In this document: one piece after another, positions 15,554 to 24,443 of the stretch | Layout of the letters: each line of letters opens with the position of its first letter | Numbering within the stretch: the stretch's first letter is position 1 | DNA from: Maribacter sp. MMG018 | Lineage (GTDB): Bacteria > Bacteroidota > Bacteroidia > Flavobacteriales > Flavobacteriaceae | DNA length: 64,000 bases | Reading direction: 5' to 3' | Assembly: GCF_018100785.1 (NCBI RefSeq) | Contig: NZ_JAGJEC010000001.1 | Span: 62,001-126,000, forward strand | Made by a program: the position numbers and the translations under genes | Notes under the pieces: generated by a model | The model's input: only the letters and a program-made list of their open reading frames with translations | Told to the model about the DNA's origin: nothing | The model's database searches: none

Positions 15554-18460
15554 ATGAAAAAAGAAAATACCCGAAAAAATAAGATTGTCAAAATACTAAA
15601 ATGGTGTTTGCTCACCGTAGGCATTCTACTTGTTTGCCTGTTCAGCATCCCCTCCATTTTTGGCGACACCATTGCCAACGAAATCAAAAAGGGAATAAAT
15701 GCAAATCTGAAGACAGAACTGCAATTCAAGAATTCCTCCATCTCTTTCTTTAGGCATTTTCCTTCTCTGACCTTTTCTTTCGAAGAGGTAAATTTGACCA
15801 GTACCGAACCCTTTGAGGAAGAAACTCTTGTCACCGCCCAAGAATTGGGCTTCGGCATCAATGTCTTTAAGCTTATTTTTTCTGATAAAGTAGTGATCGA
15901 AGGAACCTATTTGACAGATTGTAACATAAAGCTTATCAAAGATAAGTTCGGCAGAAACAACTACGATGTGTACAAGGCCACCGATACTTTGGCCGCTTCG
16001 GAAAAGGATACCAGTGCCCAAGGGCTGAACCTAAACCTAAGGAGATTAAAAATAGAAAATGCGACCGTTCTATATAAAGACGAGGATATGGGCATTACCG
16101 TAAGTTCCAACGGTCTAGATTACAATGGTCGCGGTGGATTGGTAGACGGTAAATTGGAATTGGGCTCTCGATTGGATATCGATAATGTAAATGTCGTGTT
16201 TGATAATATAGATTACCTGAACGGAAAAAAACTAAAGGCTCGGTCCTTTACCATCTACGACACGGAAAACTTATCTATAGAACTCGACAAGAACACCATT
16301 TCATTAAACGACCTTGAGGTCAACTTCCACGGCAATCTAGATATTTTTGATGAAGGCGTCGCCTATAACCTGATCGTCAATACCGAAGACGGAACCTTGG
16401 AAGAAGTGGTTAGCGCCCTGCCCCCTAAGTATGTCGAATGGTCCAAAGAAATGACCCTCAACGGTGATATGGATGCCACCCTACGTTTGGCCGGTTACGC
16501 CGGAACCGTACCTGCAGACAAAAAAATAGACCAAACGGATCTCGACGTAGATATCCGTGACGGATCTATTAAGCACATAAATGCCGAACAACCTATTAAG
16601 AACCTATATGTTAAGCTAAAGGGAAGCTTAACCGATAATGAAATAAGTTTTAACTTGGACAGCCTCAACTTTACACATAACAATAAAGTTACCCGAGGGC
16701 ACTTGTTCGCTTCAGGCACTATGGATTCACTTTACGTGCAGTCGAACATCAAATCGAACATCGACCTCGACCTGCTCAACCAGACCCTAAGTTTGCCCGA
16801 CCTGGCCTTTAACGGCCTATTGGAGACGGATTTTAACATTGACGGTGTCTACAGACCGGAAACATCCAAACTGCCAAAAACCAAGGGTATTTTTAAACTC
16901 ACAAATGGATATTTGAAAACCTCCGGCTATCCAGAACCCATTAAAAACATAGAACTTAATGCGGTATTGAAAAACGAGGGACAGACCTACGAAGCATCTT
17001 CAATTACCATCAACGCCCTTAATTTCACCTTTTTGGAAAACCAATTTACCAGCAAGGCGTACTTTAAAAATTTTGATAGTCCGGAATACGATATACAGGC
17101 CAAGGGAAGTATAGACTTTACCGCCCTTAACCAAGTGGTGGACCTTCCTTTTTTGATCAAGGACGGGCAACTCATTGCCGATGCCAACCTAAAAGGTCGT
17201 TTGGACAATGACCTAGAAGAAAACGAGAACAGCGGTACCCTGGGTATTAAGAACATCAAGGTAAAGACCGACTTGCTACCTTACGAGGTTCGGGTCAAAG
17301 AAGGACAATTTTTATTCTTGAACGAAAGAATGGCTTTTTCCAAATTGGATATTGAGCACCGTTCATCACAGATAAACATGGACGGTTACTTTACCAATTA
17401 TTTAGATTATGCCCTTTCTTCCGAAGGTACCTTGCGGGGAGATGTAAATCTACACTCGCCCAATATTGACATTACTGAATTTTTTCCAACCGAAGAAATA
17501 CAACAACCATTGGATAGTATAGGTACCGTTACCGCCGAAGAAGTGGTAAGCGGGGTAATGCAGGTACCCGAAAATATAGACCTCGCCATTACTTTGGACA
17601 TAGACACCCTCACCTATAACAAACTTGACATTACGGACCTTTCAGGAAACCTAGGTCTAAATCCGCAAGGACTTTTCTTAAAAAAAGGCCATATGAAAAT
17701 GGTAGACGGCACCGCCTCCCTATCTGGGGTCTACAAGCCCGTATCTTCAGAGAAGGCCTTGTTCACTATGGATATAGATGCCGAAAACCTGAACATAGCA
17801 AAAGGATACAACAGTATCGACCTTTTTAAGGAATTGGCGCCTGCGGCGGCGCAAGCGGCCGGTATAATGTCGGTAGATTATAATTTGGCGGGTACCCTAG
17901 ACGACCAAATGCTACCGGTACTTCCAGAGTTGTCGGGCAAGGGAACCCTAAAAGTGCACAGTGTTCAGTTTAATGGCTATAAATTGATGGGCAAAGTGTC
18001 CGAAAAATCGGGATTTGAGGCACTGAACGATCCCAAGGTATCGGAAATCACCATTAACTCTACCTTAAACAACAATGTCTTGGAAATGGAACGCTTTAAG
18101 TTTAAGGTATCTCCCTTTAAGTTAAGGGCCGAAGGCCAAACCACCTTGGACGGTGAGCTAAGTCTTAAAATGCGGATAGGCCTACCTCCGTTCGGACTCT
18201 TGGGCATTCCGGTGGTCATAAAGGGAAACAGTGACGATTTTGATGTAAAACTGGGTACCAAGTCACCGGACCTTGACTCCCTAGAGGATACCGAAAGCGG
18301 TTTATCTGAAGAAGATATACAACGAATGTCCATGCTCAAAGATTCCATTCGCGAGGGAATGTCCGTAGACGACATTAACAAACTACAGTCACAGATCCAA
18401 AATATGAAATTGGATTCGTTAAAGACCCAACCTGTAGACTCCTTGAACACAATTAATTAA
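15554..18460 (+). CDS. AsmA-like envelope protein
   Basis: Large protein of 968 residues anchored by one N-terminal transmembrane helix (about 16-36), with the rest in the periplasm. The run after the anchor (ANEIKKGINANLKTELQFKN) is the AsmA N-terminal signature, and most of the protein is long, repetitive beta-sheet sequence of the 'IEG-x-Y-x(2,4)-DF' style. The C-terminal AsmA-like domain lies at about 720-900 (GTLDDQMLPVLPELSGKGTLKV onwards). AsmA/TamB-type proteins form groove-shaped bridges that move lipids or help outer-membrane biogenesis. The tail after 905 is Ser/Asp/Leu-rich and coiled. It is monocistronic as far as can be seen. Confidence 0.85.
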   Translation: MKKENTRKNKIVKILKWCLLTVGILLVCLFSIPSIFGDTIANEIKKGINANLKTELQFKNSSISFFRHFPSLTFSFEEVNLTSTEPFEEETLVTAQELGFGINVFKLIFSDKVVIEGTYLTDCNIKLIKDKFGRNNYDVYKATDTLAASEKDTSAQGLNLNLRRLKIENATVLYKDEDMGITVSSNGLDYNGRGGLVDGKLELGSRLDIDNVNVVFDNIDYLNGKKLKARSFTIYDTENLSIELDKNTISLNDLEVNFHGNLDIFDEGVAYNLIVNTEDGTLEEVVSALPPKYVEWSKEMTLNGDMDATLRLAGYAGTVPADKKIDQTDLDVDIRDGSIKHINAEQPIKNLYVKLKGSLTDNEISFNLDSLNFTHNNKVTRGHLFASGTMDSLYVQSNIKSNIDLDLLNQTLSLPDLAFNGLLETDFNIDGVYRPETSKLPKTKGIFKLTNGYLKTSGYPEPIKNIELNAVLKNEGQTYEASSITINALNFTFLENQFTSKAYFKNFDSPEYDIQAKGSIDFTALNQVVDLPFLIKDGQLIADANLKGRLDNDLEENENSGTLGIKNIKVKTDLLPYEVRVKEGQFLFLNERMAFSKLDIEHRSSQINMDGYFTNYLDYALSSEGTLRGDVNLHSPNIDITEFFPTEEIQQPLDSIGTVTAEEVVSGVMQVPENIDLAITLDIDTLTYNKLDITDLSGNLGLNPQGLFLKKGHMKMVDGTASLSGVYKPVSSEKALFTMDIDAENLNIAKGYNSIDLFKELAPAAAQAAGIMSVDYNLAGTLDDQMLPVLPELSGKGTLKVHSVQFNGYKLMGKVSEKSGFEALNDPKVSEITINSTLNNNVLEMERFKFKVSPFKLRAEGQTTLDGELSLKMRIGLPPFGLLGIPVVIKGNSDDFDVKLGTKSPDLDSLEDTESGLSEEDIQRMSMLKDSIREGMSVDDINKLQSQIQNMKLDSLKTQPVDSLNTIN

Positions 18461-18545
18461 GAAATCATGTAGGCTGATAGTATCAAACTGCACCATCAAC
18501 ATAAAATTACGGCCCAATGATCGAATGCCCGTACCCGTGATATAG

Positions 18546-18553
18546 TATCTTTG
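18546..18553 (+). promoter_or_regulatory. -7 promoter element of the SBF transporter gene
   Basis: TATCTTTG matches the Bacteroidota -7 consensus, 57 nt ahead of the preferred ATG (18610). I see no TTG at the expected -33 distance. Confidence 0.4.
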
Positions 18554-18609
18554 CCACTTGCAAAAATATCATAGAGGTTTCGGCCTTTGATGTGACATAT
18601 CTAAAGAAT

Positions 18610-19578
18610 ATGAAACTAAAGATAGATCGGTTTGTACTATCGGTGATAGGGGTCATTGGCCTGGCCTATCTATTTCCCCAATGGGGATTACCGGACAGCA
18701 ATATTCCCATCGATACCATTAGTGCGATAGGCATTTCACTTATATTCTTTTTCTACGGACTCAAATTGAGTCCCTCTAAACTAAAGGACGGACTTAAAAA
18801 CTGGAAATTGCACCTGCTGGTACAGACCTCCACATTTTTTATATTTCCTTTGTTGGTCTTGCTCTTTCGCCCTCTCATCCAGAACGGGGAACAAGAAATC
18901 ATTTGGCTGGCCTTTTTTTTCTTGGCCGCGCTTCCCTCTACCGTATCCTCCTCGGTGGTCATGGTCTCCATTGCCAAGGGAAACATCCCTGCAGCTATTT
19001 TCAACGCTAGTATTTCGGGTATAATCGGTGTAGTACTCACCCCTTTATGGATGGGGCTGTTCGTTAAAAACGGCCAAACCGATTTTAACTTTACCAATAT
19101 ATATGTAAAACTCATCGTACAGATTATTTTACCTGTATTGATCGGGGTGACACTGCAACGGTTTTGGGGTGTATATGCTCAAAAATACAGCAAGCAACTG
19201 ACCTTGTTCGACAAGTCGGTAATTCTGCTCATCATCTATAAAAGTTTTGCCAGGTCTTTTGAAGGAAACATATTTGAAACCATCTCTATTACAGACCTTT
19301 TGCTACTCTTTGTAGCTGTTTTAGCCCTGTTCTCGGCCTTATATCTCTTAACAGGTTTCTTGGCCAAGAAACTAAAGTTCAATACCGAAGACCGGATTAC
19401 CGCCCAGTTTTGTGGAACCAAAAAATCATTGGTGCACGGTACGGTGTTCGCAAAGATCATCTTTGGAAACATGTCCTCCATAGGTATTATTCTTTTACCC
19501 CTTATGTTGTTCCACGCCTTACAATTACTGATCATAAGTGTACTTGCTTCAAAAATGGGCGTTAAAAACCAAGGGTAA
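18610..19578 (+). CDS. Bile acid:sodium symporter (SBF-like) family transporter
   Basis: Inner-membrane transporter of about 322 residues with nine to ten hydrophobic segments. It belongs to the SBF-like group resembling YfeH/PF13593: the second helix runs DTISAIGISLIFFFYGLKLS, followed by the conserved PSKLKDGLKNWKLHL loop. The core helix regions ALPSTVSSSVVMVSIAKGN and FCGTKKSLVHGTVFAK are the family's sodium- and substrate-binding turns. ATG 18610 is preferred over the GTG at 18592. Substrates of this subgroup are not well established (organic anions with Na+ or H+). It appears monocistronic. Confidence 0.85.
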   Translation: MKLKIDRFVLSVIGVIGLAYLFPQWGLPDSNIPIDTISAIGISLIFFFYGLKLSPSKLKDGLKNWKLHLLVQTSTFFIFPLLVLLFRPLIQNGEQEIIWLAFFFLAALPSTVSSSVVMVSIAKGNIPAAIFNASISGIIGVVLTPLWMGLFVKNGQTDFNFTNIYVKLIVQIILPVLIGVTLQRFWGVYAQKYSKQLTLFDKSVILLIIYKSFARSFEGNIFETISITDLLLLFVAVLALFSALYLLTGFLAKKLKFNTEDRITAQFCGTKKSLVHGTVFAKIIFGNMSSIGIILLPLMLFHALQLLIISVLASKMGVKNQG

Positions 19579-19693
19579 AACACCTATCTGTACAATCGTA
19601 AATTTCAACACCCGTTACGAATCCAGAAAGCCTTTTATACTGGTTTTCCGGTATTTACTCACGAGGTTCTATTCGATACATTTATCCGTAGAA

Positions 19694-19712
19694 AAAATAC
19701 AGCCTGTATTTT
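19694..19712 (+). promoter_or_regulatory. 19-bp palindrome upstream of the four-repeat protein gene
   Basis: AAAATACAGCCTGTATTTT is a perfect inverted repeat with 9-bp arms around one base, 18 nt ahead of ATG 19731. A candidate -7 element TACATTTA lies just upstream at 19677-19684. The palindrome would therefore sit at the transcription start or in the leader, as an operator or a hairpin. Confidence 0.45.
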
Positions 19713-19730
19713 CCGTAAAACGATAAAAAG

Positions 19731-21434
19731 ATGAATTGGAGCCCCGTAGTTACAAACCGTATTTTCTTAGGTGTACTAGTTTTATGCACCGCCATTGTAA
19801 GCGGTCAGGAAAGCCTAAAGTCCAAAGTACGTGAAATACAACTTTCGACCCCGGCTACCGTGGCCTCCAGTAAACTGACCTTTCAACAAGACATGAAGGT
19901 AATCTCCCCTAGTTATTTACAGTTTTCGGTTACGGAGACCGACGATAAGGGGCGTGCCGAAAAAAGGGAGTACGCCTTTGGACTTTCCGATATAGACCAA
20001 CGCAGTGTCCGCTCCTTTACCTATAAAGACCGGATCTTGGTGGAAATACGTACCAAGGGAAGGCAAAAATTGATCCAACGCTCCTTGGACGGGGGCAATA
20101 AGGTAGATTATGTGGGCGACCTTACCCTATTGGCCCGTAATGCGGCCAATGGACGCAGTTTAAAGGAAGCTTTGGAAGAGGCTATTCCCGTGGCCGAGGA
20201 ATACGATAAGAATGCCCTAAACCTACATACCTACACCGATCATTTGGATTGGTTGGAAAACAACATCGAAAGTGTATCCCTGCCCAAGGAAAGAATCGGA
20301 CAAGAACTCATGGCCGATAAAGACCGGCCGGCCTATGTGCGTTTTGAACGTATGCGCGGTACCCGAGAAGAAAGCGCGGTTTTTAACCTCTCGCTCCTCA
20401 ACCCCGCTTCGTTACGCTATGAAATGTCGGGCAGTGAGCTGTTTTTGGAAATTTGGACCAAAAACAATGTAAACGCCATAAAATATTTCGAGGGCGACAG
20501 TCCAAAAGGCTTTGGCGACAAACTGGTCATTTATGCCAAGAACATGCCCCATGCCAAAAAAATACACCAAGTACTAGAGGGAGTGGTTCCCTTGGCCGAA
20601 GTACACTTTGGGCGCTACAGCCCCGATATCGGCACCATACCAAAGGCGGTGGACTATATAAACCCTAGAATTGGAAACGTGGTGATGCCCGAGGGCAACA
20701 CCCGTCAAAAATTGGTATTGGAAGACAACCGGGCCATTCTTGAGCGAAACGAGACCCGTGTAAAGGAGGCCATAAACAATGAGTATATTTTTGACATCAA
20801 TGATATTGACCCTAGAAAACTAATTCTCGACAACGACAAAACCCGTTTTATTCTAGAATTACATGTAAAAAACGGGCAACCCTTTATCCGACATATAGAA
20901 AATGGAAGGGCCCTGAATTTCAGAAAATACGTGCGCCTGTTCTTTAACACCATAGACGATGCCCTGTTCTCTAAAGAGGCCCTGCAAACGATCTTGGACA
21001 AGAACGAGAACAAGCTACAGGTGAAACAGAACATCGACCGGATACCTTTTTATCAAGGCCTGGAAGCATTGGGCAATACCATAGGCAAAGTAGATAAGGA
21101 CGATATTTCGTATCATCAAGAAGTAAAATTGTTCAATAGGGAAATGAGTGGCATTACCTTTACAAAGGGGATTGCCGAGCCTAAAAGAACAAGGGAGCTC
21201 GTGTACGAATTCAGTACGAGGGACCTGAACCGGAACCAGATGAACATAGGGGTTTCCGGAAATCGCATTTGGGTGGAACTATTTACCAAGAACAAGCAAA
21301 AATTGGTGAAGTTGTACGAAAACGGACAAGTACAAAACTACCAATACCGCATTGACATAGAAGCTACCGATGCCGTAAACGCAAAGGATATCATCGCCCT
21401 ATTCAGAAAAATCGAAGACTTGGATACCGAATAG
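19731..21434 (+). CDS. Exported protein made of four diverged repeats, family unknown
   Basis: Protein of 567 residues with a signal peptide ending VSGQ (residue ~26), so periplasmic or secreted. The mature protein divides into four repeats of about 125-140 residues (roughly 28-160, 161-290, 291-425, 426-567). Each contains a 'F-x-L/I-x-D-I/L-(D/N)' strand, then 'R-x-x-V/I-E-I/L-x-T/V-K-(N/G)-x-Q/R-x-x-I/V' and 'Y-x-x-x-I/L' near its end: DIDQRSVRS / EIRTKGRQKLIQR in repeat 1, DIDPRKLIL / ELHVKNGQPFIRH in repeat 3, DLNRNQMNI / ELFTKNKQKLVKL in repeat 4. No known domain was recognised. A relic matching its last ~13 codons occurs at 25365-25529. Confidence 0.72.
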   Translation: MNWSPVVTNRIFLGVLVLCTAIVSGQESLKSKVREIQLSTPATVASSKLTFQQDMKVISPSYLQFSVTETDDKGRAEKREYAFGLSDIDQRSVRSFTYKDRILVEIRTKGRQKLIQRSLDGGNKVDYVGDLTLLARNAANGRSLKEALEEAIPVAEEYDKNALNLHTYTDHLDWLENNIESVSLPKERIGQELMADKDRPAYVRFERMRGTREESAVFNLSLLNPASLRYEMSGSELFLEIWTKNNVNAIKYFEGDSPKGFGDKLVIYAKNMPHAKKIHQVLEGVVPLAEVHFGRYSPDIGTIPKAVDYINPRIGNVVMPEGNTRQKLVLEDNRAILERNETRVKEAINNEYIFDINDIDPRKLILDNDKTRFILELHVKNGQPFIRHIENGRALNFRKYVRLFFNTIDDALFSKEALQTILDKNENKLQVKQNIDRIPFYQGLEALGNTIGKVDKDDISYHQEVKLFNREMSGITFTKGIAEPKRTRELVYEFSTRDLNRNQMNIGVSGNRIWVELFTKNKQKLVKLYENGQVQNYQYRIDIEATDAVNAKDIIALFRKIEDLDTE

Positions 21435-21510
21435 AAAAAAGAAGCGTGGCCGTAAATTCTAGGCCAATTGGCCTGCGGATAGCCATCTCCCTAATAAATA
21501 AATGTTAATT

Positions 21511-21553
21511 TAAATCCCCATGGTTGTATGACCTATGGGGATTTATAATTTCG
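21511..21553 (+). promoter_or_regulatory. Palindromic operator over the promoter of the YHYH operon
   Basis: TAAATCCCCAT (21511-21521) and ATGGGGATTTA (21535-21545) form a perfect 11-bp inverted repeat with a 13-bp spacer. The spacer holds TTG (21524-21526), and TATAATTTCG follows with a -7-like TAATTTCG at 21546-21553, 19 nt downstream. The palindrome thus straddles the -33 element, as expected for a repressor or regulator site. It could also work as a terminator for the preceding gene. Confidence 0.55.
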
Positions 21554-21577
21554 TTCCCGAAAACAATATCTATAAAT

Positions 21578-22597
21578 ATGAAAATACTAACGAACACCCT
21601 GCTTGTATCGCTTCTATTTATGGTGGGGTGCGCCGAGAACAAATCGAAAAGCAAATCGGAGCTAAGCGCCAATGCTTCGGAAAACATCGCCTACAAGGGT
21701 ACGGCCAGCATAACCCAAGGGATAGCCAAAACGATCGTCGAAGACATCTACAGCTGTGAACGGGGAAGAAAGACCGATGTGGGCGAAATCGTTTCCACGG
21801 ACGGAAAAAAATGGACCGTTCCGGCCGTAACCCATTACACCGACGATAGTTTTCCGTTTGCAACGGATCTGAACAATGAATGTGAAGGAAAAAACTATGC
21901 GACAACCGAAGAAGCCCTCTCTCATTTTGACGCTTCCAACACCGTCGAAATCGATACGGACGGGGAACTTTATACGGCCTATATCTTTGCCGATAATTAT
22001 TTTGAAATGTACGTAAACGGCGTTCCTGTCGGAAAAGACAAGGTACCCTTTACCCAGTTTAATTCCAGTATTGTAAAATTCAAGGTCCAAAAACCATTTA
22101 CCGTCGCCATGAAGTTGGTCGATTGGGAAGAACACCTCGGGGTAGGTTGTGAGGCCAACAGGGGCAAGTCTTTTCATGCCGGTGACGGCGGAATGGTAGC
22201 CGTTATCAAAAACGAAAAGAACGAAACGGTGGCCGTTACCGACGAAAACTGGAAGGCCCAGACCTTCTACACGGCCCCTATTACCGATCTTGCCTGTGTT
22301 TCGGAAGAGGGTGCCTATCGCTATTCCAAAAATTGCGACACCAATGGCGGACAAGACGGTAGCCAATTTTACGCCTTGCATTGGGAACTTCCCAACGATT
22401 GGATGAAAGCCGGTTTTGATGATGGCAATTGGCCCAAGGCCACTACCTTTACCAACAAGGCCATTGGCGTTGACAACAAACCTGCATATACCAACTTTAC
22501 CGATATTTTTGATGATAAGGGCAATGACGCCCAATTCATCTGGTCGACCAATGTAGTTTTGGACAATGAGGTTTTAGTAAGATACACTGTAAAATAG
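21578..22597 (+). CDS. Lipoprotein with a C-terminal jelly-roll-like region (YHYH operon)
   Basis: Predicted lipoprotein of about 339 residues. The ATG at 21578 gives signal peptide MKILTNTLLVSLLFMVGC with lipobox MVGC. Five or six mature cysteines suggest disulphides, which fits the two thiol-redox proteins in the same operon. The C-terminal part (WELPNDWMKAGFDDGNWPKA) resembles carbohydrate- or ligand-binding beta-sandwich domains, and another strand set (YTAYIFADNYFEMYVNGVPV) looks like the same fold earlier in the chain. No enzyme signature is visible. It is first in an operon with the YHYH protein 6 nt downstream, behind a palindromic operator. Confidence 0.62.
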   Translation: MKILTNTLLVSLLFMVGCAENKSKSKSELSANASENIAYKGTASITQGIAKTIVEDIYSCERGRKTDVGEIVSTDGKKWTVPAVTHYTDDSFPFATDLNNECEGKNYATTEEALSHFDASNTVEIDTDGELYTAYIFADNYFEMYVNGVPVGKDKVPFTQFNSSIVKFKVQKPFTVAMKLVDWEEHLGVGCEANRGKSFHAGDGGMVAVIKNEKNETVAVTDENWKAQTFYTAPITDLACVSEEGAYRYSKNCDTNGGQDGSQFYALHWELPNDWMKAGFDDGNWPKATTFTNKAIGVDNKPAYTNFTDIFDDKGNDAQFIWSTNVVLDNEVLVRYTVK

Positions 22598-22603
22598 CGC
22601 ATT

Positions 22604-23911
22604 TTGAAAAAATGGATATTCATCTTGCTGCTCCAAGTAGCGGCATTTAACACTTTTGCCCATGTGGGCGGACATGGAACACCGACCAAAACATGGAGGT
22701 TGTCCCAAGGTAACATCGAGGCCAATTTCGTAAAACAAGAGGGCAATATGGTCTATTTAAGTGATAGTCACAATAACACCCTTACCTTCGACATTAACGA
22801 GTTTACAAAAGAGGACCGGCAATTTATTGAAGAAAAGGCCCAATGGATATTGAAGGCCAACACGGCAAGCCATCACCATTATAAAGGCTATGGTTATCTA
22901 TTGATATTTTTTGGGGCGGTATTGCTCTTGGTCTCCGTTTTTAAATGGGGAAAACGCTATAAAAGGTTTCAATTGGCCTACGGGATCATAGGGCTGGCGT
23001 TGATCGTTGTTGGTTGTAAGAATACGTCGGGCAAAGAAAAGTCCGCCATAACCGATATAAAGCTTCCCGCCAATGATGTTTCATTTTTAGAGTCCGTTTT
23101 CGGGGCCTTCGATAAAGTGACCACACGTTACGACGATCATTATTTTTATGTGGAATCCGATGGTATCCCCGAACATGGGATGATGACGGGCATTACCAAT
23201 TGGCAGCAACAAGTACCTATAGACCATGACTATTCGGGTAACAACGCTTGGGCGATTCCCTTGCAACCGGAACTGGCGGAGACACCCCTTTCCACCAAAA
23301 CGAACTTTATGAAAGGGGCCATCGCCATTGCGGCAAACGGACTTCCCATTTTCAACCCTTTGAACAACCGCGGTGAAGACGCCAATGCCATTGGAGAGCT
23401 CGATAAATGGGGCGGACACTGTGGAAGGGCCGATGACTATCACTACCATTTGCCCCCCACGCACTTGCAAGAACAAGTGGGCGAAGGAAAACCCATTGCC
23501 TATGCACTGGACGGCTTTCCCGTATATGGGGAAACCGATGAAAAACTCGATGAGAGTTTGGGCAGGTTCAACGAAGAAGGCTCCTACGAGTACCATGCCG
23601 TAAAGGAATATCCGTACTTGATCGCATCGATGCGGGGAAAGGTAAAGCTCAACCCAAGAACAAAAGCCCCGGAAAACGAAATAATGCCACAGGCCAAGAC
23701 GAAAGGGGTGCGCCCTGATCTACGGCCTTTAAAAGACGCTGTAATTACCGGCTTTAAAACCCTCGGTCCCCATTCGTACTCATTGACCTATACCATCGGG
23801 CCTAAAGAGTACACCATTAAGTACGGATGGAACGAGGAAGATGAATATACCTTTGAGTTCGTAGATCCCGATGGAAAAAGTACCGTATCGACCTATAAAA
23901 GAAAAAAATAA
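22604..23911 (+). CDS. SHD1-like / transmembrane / YHYH multidomain protein
   Basis: Envelope protein of 435 residues beginning at TTG 22604; no in-frame ATG is available before the signal peptide MKKWIFILLLQVAAFNTFAH. Residues about 24-82 resemble an SLA1-homology (SHD1) domain (TWRLSQGNIEANFVKQEGN through EFTKEDRQFIEEK). A histidine cluster (SHHHY, 89-93) precedes two membrane helices (96-113 and 124-138). Residues about 150-435 form a YHYH domain with its name motif RADDYHYHLPP at 275-285. YHYH domains have no settled function; the His-rich motif suggests metal or oxygen chemistry. It lies between a lipoprotein and a TlpA-like thioredoxin in one operon. Confidence 0.7.
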   Translation: MKKWIFILLLQVAAFNTFAHVGGHGTPTKTWRLSQGNIEANFVKQEGNMVYLSDSHNNTLTFDINEFTKEDRQFIEEKAQWILKANTASHHHYKGYGYLLIFFGAVLLLVSVFKWGKRYKRFQLAYGIIGLALIVVGCKNTSGKEKSAITDIKLPANDVSFLESVFGAFDKVTTRYDDHYFYVESDGIPEHGMMTGITNWQQQVPIDHDYSGNNAWAIPLQPELAETPLSTKTNFMKGAIAIAANGLPIFNPLNNRGEDANAIGELDKWGGHCGRADDYHYHLPPTHLQEQVGEGKPIAYALDGFPVYGETDEKLDESLGRFNEEGSYEYHAVKEYPYLIASMRGKVKLNPRTKAPENEIMPQAKTKGVRPDLRPLKDAVITGFKTLGPHSYSLTYTIGPKEYTIKYGWNEEDEYTFEFVDPDGKSTVSTYKRKK

Positions 23912-23919
23912 ACAGCACA

Positions 23920-24438
23920 TTGAAAAAGACCGTTCTAACACTACTTACGTCCCTTTTGTTCCTTGCTTTTACCAAAGGGCATAATTCGAAGGCGGTCCCC
24001 GGGGAGGTCAATTGTATTGACGACATTCCCGTTTACGATTTTGGGGCCTTGGAACCCTTGCTCTACACCGATTCGGAAAAAACCCATATCGTCAACTTTT
24101 GGGCCATGTGGTGTGCCCCTTGCGTAAAAGAGCTTCCGGTGTTTAAGGAGTACGCCAAAAATCATCCGGATGTTGAAATGGTTTTTGTAAGTCTCGATTT
24201 TCCCGAAGACATCGAAACAAAACTAAAACCCTTTTTAAAGAAGAAGGGAATCACATCAAAAGTAGTGCTGTTGGATGATCCCGACTCCAATAGTTGGATA
24301 GATAAGATCAATCCCAATTGGTCGGGCGCCATACCTTTTACGATTATCTTTAACCATAAGAACCGTTCGTTTTACGAGCACACTTTTGAAAATATTCAAG
24401 AGCTACAAAATGAAGTAACAAAAACAATAAACAACTAA
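23920..24438 (+). CDS. TlpA-like periplasmic thioredoxin
   Basis: Exported thiol-disulphide oxidoreductase of 172 residues starting at TTG 23920 (no alternative ATG). Residues 1-20 are a signal peptide. The thioredoxin fold follows, with active site WCAPC (C65, C68) in VNFWAMWCAPCVKELPVF and the cis-proline in GAIPFTIIF. Such proteins reduce or reshuffle disulphides in envelope proteins. Its position 8 nt after the YHYH gene and 5 nt before the redoxin gene suggests it serves their cysteines. An additional cysteine (C32) precedes the fold. It is probably part of a four-gene operon from 21578 to 25142. Confidence 0.85.
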   Translation: MKKTVLTLLTSLLFLAFTKGHNSKAVPGEVNCIDDIPVYDFGALEPLLYTDSEKTHIVNFWAMWCAPCVKELPVFKEYAKNHPDVEMVFVSLDFPEDIETKLKPFLKKKGITSKVVLLDDPDSNSWIDKINPNWSGAIPFTIIFNHKNRSFYEHTFENIQELQNEVTKTINN

Positions 24439-24443
24439 CAGTA

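Noticed and set aside
21662..22534. 290-codon minus-strand open frame opposite the lipoprotein of the YHYH operon
   Set aside because: It is fully antisense to a convincing lipoprotein gene, has no family features, signal peptide or promoter, and reflects codon usage of the real gene.
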